Source of the DNA: Candidatus Symbiothrix sp.
GTDB taxonomy: Bacteria; Bacteroidota; Bacteroidia; Bacteroidales; Azobacteroidaceae
Length of the DNA: 36,514 nt
Direction: 5' to 3'
Assembly: GCA_031272095.1 (NCBI GenBank)
Contig: JAISUM010000121.1
Location: 1 to 36,514 of the forward strand
The position numbers were made by a program, and so were the translations under genes. The notes beneath the pieces are model-generated. The model had not been told where the DNA came from, made no database searches, and saw only the letters and a list, made by a program, of their open reading frames with translations. Of the stretch, positions 33,727 through 36,514 are shown piece after piece (position 1 is the first letter of the stretch; every line of letters starts with the position of its first letter).

Positions 33727-34593
33727 ATGATAAAAATATCAATTATCATACCTCTTTACAATAAAGAAAATTGTATCGCGGAAACAGTCCAGTCTGTTTT
33801 GCAGCAATCTTTCCACAATTTTGAACTCATCATTGTGGATGATGGTTCTACGGATGGAAGTTTGGATGTTGTACGGCAAATTCAAGACGATAGAATTATT
33901 GTTTATACAAAAACAAACGGCGGAGTTTCTGCGGCGCGTAATTTTGGAATACAAAAAGCCAAATGTGAATATCTTGTATTTCTGGACGCCGATGATATTA
34001 TGTTGCCCAATTGTTTAAAAACATTATTGGATTTACAACAAAAATATAATACAGATATCGCTTCTGCAAACTTTTATTCTCAAAGAAATTCAAATAAATT
34101 GTTGTATTGTTCAGGAAAAAGAGAAGGTATTGTGAAACATCCTATATTTGCTACTTATTGGAAATTGCTATTTATCAGAACAGGGAATACGCTGTATAAA
34201 AGGCATTGTTTTGATATAATAAAGTATGACGAAACACTTAATCGCTACGAAGATATGAAACTGATATTGGAACATCTGAAAAAATATTCTGTTGCCTACA
34301 GTCCTCTTCCTGTAATGATATACAATAGAGACAGTAAAGGCTTAAGTATTTGTTCCCCTAATAATATTTACAAAGATTTTGCTTTCCATTTAGACTTTGC
34401 AGGTAAAAATATATGGGAAAAACTTATTTATGGACAAATATTATCAGAAAACATCCATATTGAGCTGTTAAAAAACAAGTATGGCATATATTATTATTAT
34501 AAAAATCTTGCTATCAGGCTATCTAAAGTCAAAGGTATGATAAAAAGGAAAATAAAACAGTATAATCAAAATGTTACAGTCAATAGAAAATAA
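33727..34593 (+). CDS. Family 2 glycosyltransferase
   Basis: 288 residues, GT-A fold. The N-terminal [20 protein letters not shown], the nucleotide-binding [23 protein letters not shown] and the metal-binding LDADD are typical of GT2. The C-terminal half (about 180-288) is basic and lacks membrane helices, so the enzyme is cytoplasmic or peripheral. It should add a sugar to a surface polysaccharide, O-antigen or glycoprotein glycan. It is clearly AT-richer than the flanking genes, as is common for horizontally exchanged glycan genes. It overlaps the acyltransferase gene by 23 bases. Confidence 0.92.
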   Translation: MIKISIIIPLYNKENCIAETVQSVLQQSFHNFELIIVDDGSTDGSLDVVRQIQDDRIIVYTKTNGGVSAARNFGIQKAKCEYLVFLDADDIMLPNCLKTLLDLQQKYNTDIASANFYSQRNSNKLLYCSGKREGIVKHPIFATYWKLLFIRTGNTLYKRHCFDIIKYDETLNRYEDMKLILEHLKKYSVAYSPLPVMIYNRDSKGLSICSPNNIYKDFAFHLDFAGKNIWEKLIYGQILSENIHIELLKNKYGIYYYYKNLAIRLSKVKGMIKRKIKQYNQNVTVNRK

Positions 34594-35257
34594 AATAAAG
34601 AATTGTTTTCGTCGCTTTATGAGAACTTGGATACCGGAGATGAATATCCTTTTCGATAAACGAGCTGATTTTTCGGTATTATATACAAAAAGACTTCATA
34701 AGGCGAAGCTTGGTAATCATGTGAAATTATATGCTCCCTACAATATCAATAATGTCGAAATAGACGACTATACTTATGTCGCTACAAATGCCATTATTGC
34801 ATGGACAAAAATAGGTAAATTCTGCTCAATAGGACCGAATTTGGTATGCGGATGGGGAGTCCATCCAACCCAAGGAATCAGTACCGCTCCAATGTTTTAT
34901 TCTACCTTGAAACAGAATGGAATAAGCATATCGAATAGCAACAAGATCGAAGAACATAAAGAAATCACTATCGGCAACGATGTTTTTATTGGCGCAAACG
35001 TTACAATTTTAGATGGCGTTAGCATTGGCAATGGTGCTGTGATTGGCGCCGGAGCTGTTGTCAGTAAAGATATTCCGCCTTATGCTATCGCGGTAGGTTG
35101 CCCGATTCAAATCAAAAAATACCGATTTGAAGATAGTGTTGTTGATAAGTTGTTACAAATAAAATGGTGGAATTTTTCTGAAGATCAATTACAGAACGTA
35201 GAAAAATATTTTTTTGAAGTGGAAAAATTTATATCTTCACTAACCACCAACCACTAA
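34571..35257 (+). CDS. Left-handed beta-helix acyltransferase (CatB/XAT-like)
   Basis: 228 residues. Hexapeptide repeats run from about 50 to 185 ([53 protein letters not shown]). The likely catalytic His lies in [18 protein letters not shown], the XAT-family pattern. It probably O- or N-acetylates a sugar made with the neighbouring glycosyltransferase. The final residues TTNH and the TAA stop are encoded inside heptamer array 4, so the natural C-terminus may have differed slightly. It is AT-rich like its partner and convergent with the nuclease gene. Confidence 0.9.
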   Translation: MLQSIENKIKNCFRRFMRTWIPEMNILFDKRADFSVLYTKRLHKAKLGNHVKLYAPYNINNVEIDDYTYVATNAIIAWTKIGKFCSIGPNLVCGWGVHPTQGISTAPMFYSTLKQNGISISNSNKIEEHKEITIGNDVFIGANVTILDGVSIGNGAVIGAGAVVSKDIPPYAIAVGCPIQIKKYRFEDSVVDKLLQIKWWNFSEDQLQNVEKYFFEVEKFISSLTTNH

Positions 35258-35269
35258 CCACCAACCACT
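35238..35269. repeat. AGTGRTT heptamer array 4 (contains two convergent stops)
   Basis: Four and a half tandem units of CACTAAC/CACCAAC. The plus-strand acyltransferase ends here (TAA 35255-35257), and the minus-strand nuclease gene ends here as well (TAG 35254-35256 on the complement). Both C-termini (TTNH and VVGG) are written by the repeat. Confidence 0.85.
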
Positions 35270-36514
35270 ATCTCGCTTTCCGTGATTTCCCGTTTAGTAT
35301 CGTCAATCACCATTGCAATAGCGGTGGCGTTGGGGTAGGGTGCTACATAATTGCCATCGATGATTTGCGCTTTTGCTTCGGCAAGTTTTGCAGGCACGTC
35401 TTCCGATTTATACGCCACTTTTATTTCTATTACCCAAACATTGCCGAGATAGTCAAGCACAAGGTCGGCTCGCCCCAGATTGGTATGCATTTCGGCTACT
35501 GCTGCCACTCCGCAACCGCGCACAAATGCTAAAATCATTGAGCGATAGTGCCATTCGTGCAGCGAAAATTCATAAATATTATCAGAGATATTTCGCTCGG
35601 CGCCACGCCTGAAATCATCGTACGGGATGCTTGCCAAAAGGCAATTAAACACTTTTGAAAGTTTATCTTTATTTTTGGAAGAAAGTGCTGCCAACAAATC
35701 GCTGCGATAGTGTGCAAAATCATCGTCGTTTCGTTTACAAACAATTTCCGACACCAGTCGCGACATCGAGTTAAGCACTTCCGTATTAGGATAATCGAGT
35801 GCAAAAAACTCGCCTTCTGCGCGACTGACGGTCAAATAACCGCCCTGATAAAGAAAACCTTCGGGCGGCGTTGAATCCATATCGCCCGGACTTCGTGCAA
35901 AATCGCGCGAAACCCGAATATTATGAAACTGCTCTACGCTCAGTTTGTGGTTTTTCAAGTAATCGTAAATCAGTTTGGTAGTGCCTGATTCCATCCAGAA
36001 ATTATCAAAACTTTTGGTTTTAAGGAAATTGATAGTTGAGAACGGATTGTAAAGTTTATGAATACCATCGAAACAGAAGCCGTCGTAATAATAGCGCATT
36101 CTGTCAAGCAGTGCGTCAACGGAAATTCCCAATTCTTCAGCAGTATCTTTTAATTCTTCAGGAAAATATTTTACGATTTCCTCTGCGGAATAACCCAACA
36201 TTTCGCCGTATTGTTTTGTTAGCGAAATATCTTCCGGTGAATTTAGTCCCGAAAAAACGCCGAAACGGGCAAATTTGGAAATTCCGGTGATAAATACAAA
36301 GCGGATATACTGGTCGTTTGCTTTTATTCTGACATAAAAATTTCGCAAACTTTCACGCACGGTTTCCGCTTTTTCCGGTTGCGTAAAAAAATCCACGTAT
36401 GGTTTGTCGTATTCGTCGAGCAAAATCACAACTCTGCCGTGTTTTTCTGCAAGCGCTTGTATCAAATAATCAAAAGCATCGCTTGGCGAAATTAAAAACC
36501 GTTCATCAATTTCA
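35254..36514 (-). CDS. AAA-ATPase with PD-(D/E)XK nuclease domain (5' end outside window)
   Basis: The frame is open to the window edge, so the first ~100-150 residues with the Walker A motif are missing. The visible part begins with the Walker B region [12 protein letters not shown], then the sensor region [35 protein letters not shown], and a winged middle domain with [12 protein letters not shown] and [10 protein letters not shown]. The C-terminal PD-(D/E)XK-like core reads [28 protein letters not shown], with Asp, Glu-x-Lys in place. These proteins (AAA-ATPase-like plus DUF1703) are abundant multi-copy genes in Bacteroidales and their role is poorly known. The last residues IVVGG are encoded by heptamer array 4. 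The TTG at 36465 is not the start. Confidence 0.88.
   Translation of the reverse strand, partial: EIDERFLISPSDAFDYLIQALAEKHGRVVILLDEYDKPYVDFFTQPEKAETVRESLRNFYVRIKANDQYIRFVFITGISKFARFGVFSGLNSPEDISLTKQYGEMLGYSAEEIVKYFPEELKDTAEELGISVDALLDRMRYYYDGFCFDGIHKLYNPFSTINFLKTKSFDNFWMESGTTKLIYDYLKNHKLSVEQFHNIRVSRDFARSPGDMDSTPPEGFLYQGGYLTVSRAEGEFFALDYPNTEVLNSMSRLVSEIVCKRNDDDFAHYRSDLLAALSSKNKDKLSKVFNCLLASIPYDDFRRGAERNISDNIYEFSLHEWHYRSMILAFVRGCGVAAVAEMHTNLGRADLVLDYLGNVWVIEIKVAYKSEDVPAKLAEAKAQIIDGNYVAPYPNATAIAMVIDDTKREITESEIVVGG

Overview
The window reads as a chromosomal segment of a Bacteroidota bacterium, most likely Bacteroidales. The evidence is a set of promoters of the Bacteroidota type (TAnnTTTG about 20 bases after a TTTG/TTG box), a tmRNA whose tag reads GENTYALAA, a PorX-type response regulator and a type IX secretion (T9SS) C-terminal signal on a glycosidase. 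MacB-style efflux genes with lipoprotein adaptors fit the same group. Genus cannot be fixed from sequence alone. Most genes look moderately GC-balanced. The serine protease at 22983-24692 and the glycosyltransferase/acyltransferase pair at 33727-35257 are visibly AT-richer.

Layout. 1-297 is the tail of an unidentified gene. 500-5367 is a plus-strand run: hexokinase, GH29 alpha-L-fucosidase, methylglyoxal synthase, 3-isopropylmalate dehydrogenase and a membrane-anchored family-3 solute-binding protein, followed by gdhA under its own promoter. 6824-7403 is a gene-free, repeat-dense stretch. 7404-17270 is a long minus-strand chain. Read in the direction of transcription it goes tmRNA, dapA, cyclophilin, tadA, NAD-dependent epimerase, three HlyD-like lipoprotein adaptors, MacB-type permease, ABC ATPase and TolC-like channel. 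Four successive junctions there overlap by 4 bases. 17923-22986 is a plus-strand run: RND-type adaptor without a pump, PorX, an RsmF-like rRNA methyltransferase and a PorY-like sensor kinase. 22983-28218 is minus-strand: trypsin-like protease without a recognisable signal peptide, a PafA-like protein that has lost its catalytic residues, MltG and CorA. 28339-33534 holds an arabinan-degrading pair, GH43 lipoprotein and GH51 enzyme with a T9SS signal. 33727-35257 is a small glycan-modification pair, and the window ends inside an AAA-ATPase/PD-(D/E)XK gene.

How it fits together. The PorX/PorY-like pair and the T9SS-tagged GH51 enzyme point to an active T9SS, with PorX-PorY as a plausible control pair. 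The GH43 and GH51 enzymes together would release arabinose from arabinan. The efflux chain has one ATPase, one permease and one outer-membrane channel but three adaptors. Four short-repeat families lie between or across gene ends: AGTGRTT heptamer arrays, a 34-bp palindrome, an 85-bp direct repeat and a 158-bp inverted-repeat element. The heptamer arrays supply or abut the stop codons of five genes, which is the most unusual pattern in the window. I found no CRISPR array, no transposase, and no RNA gene other than tmRNA.
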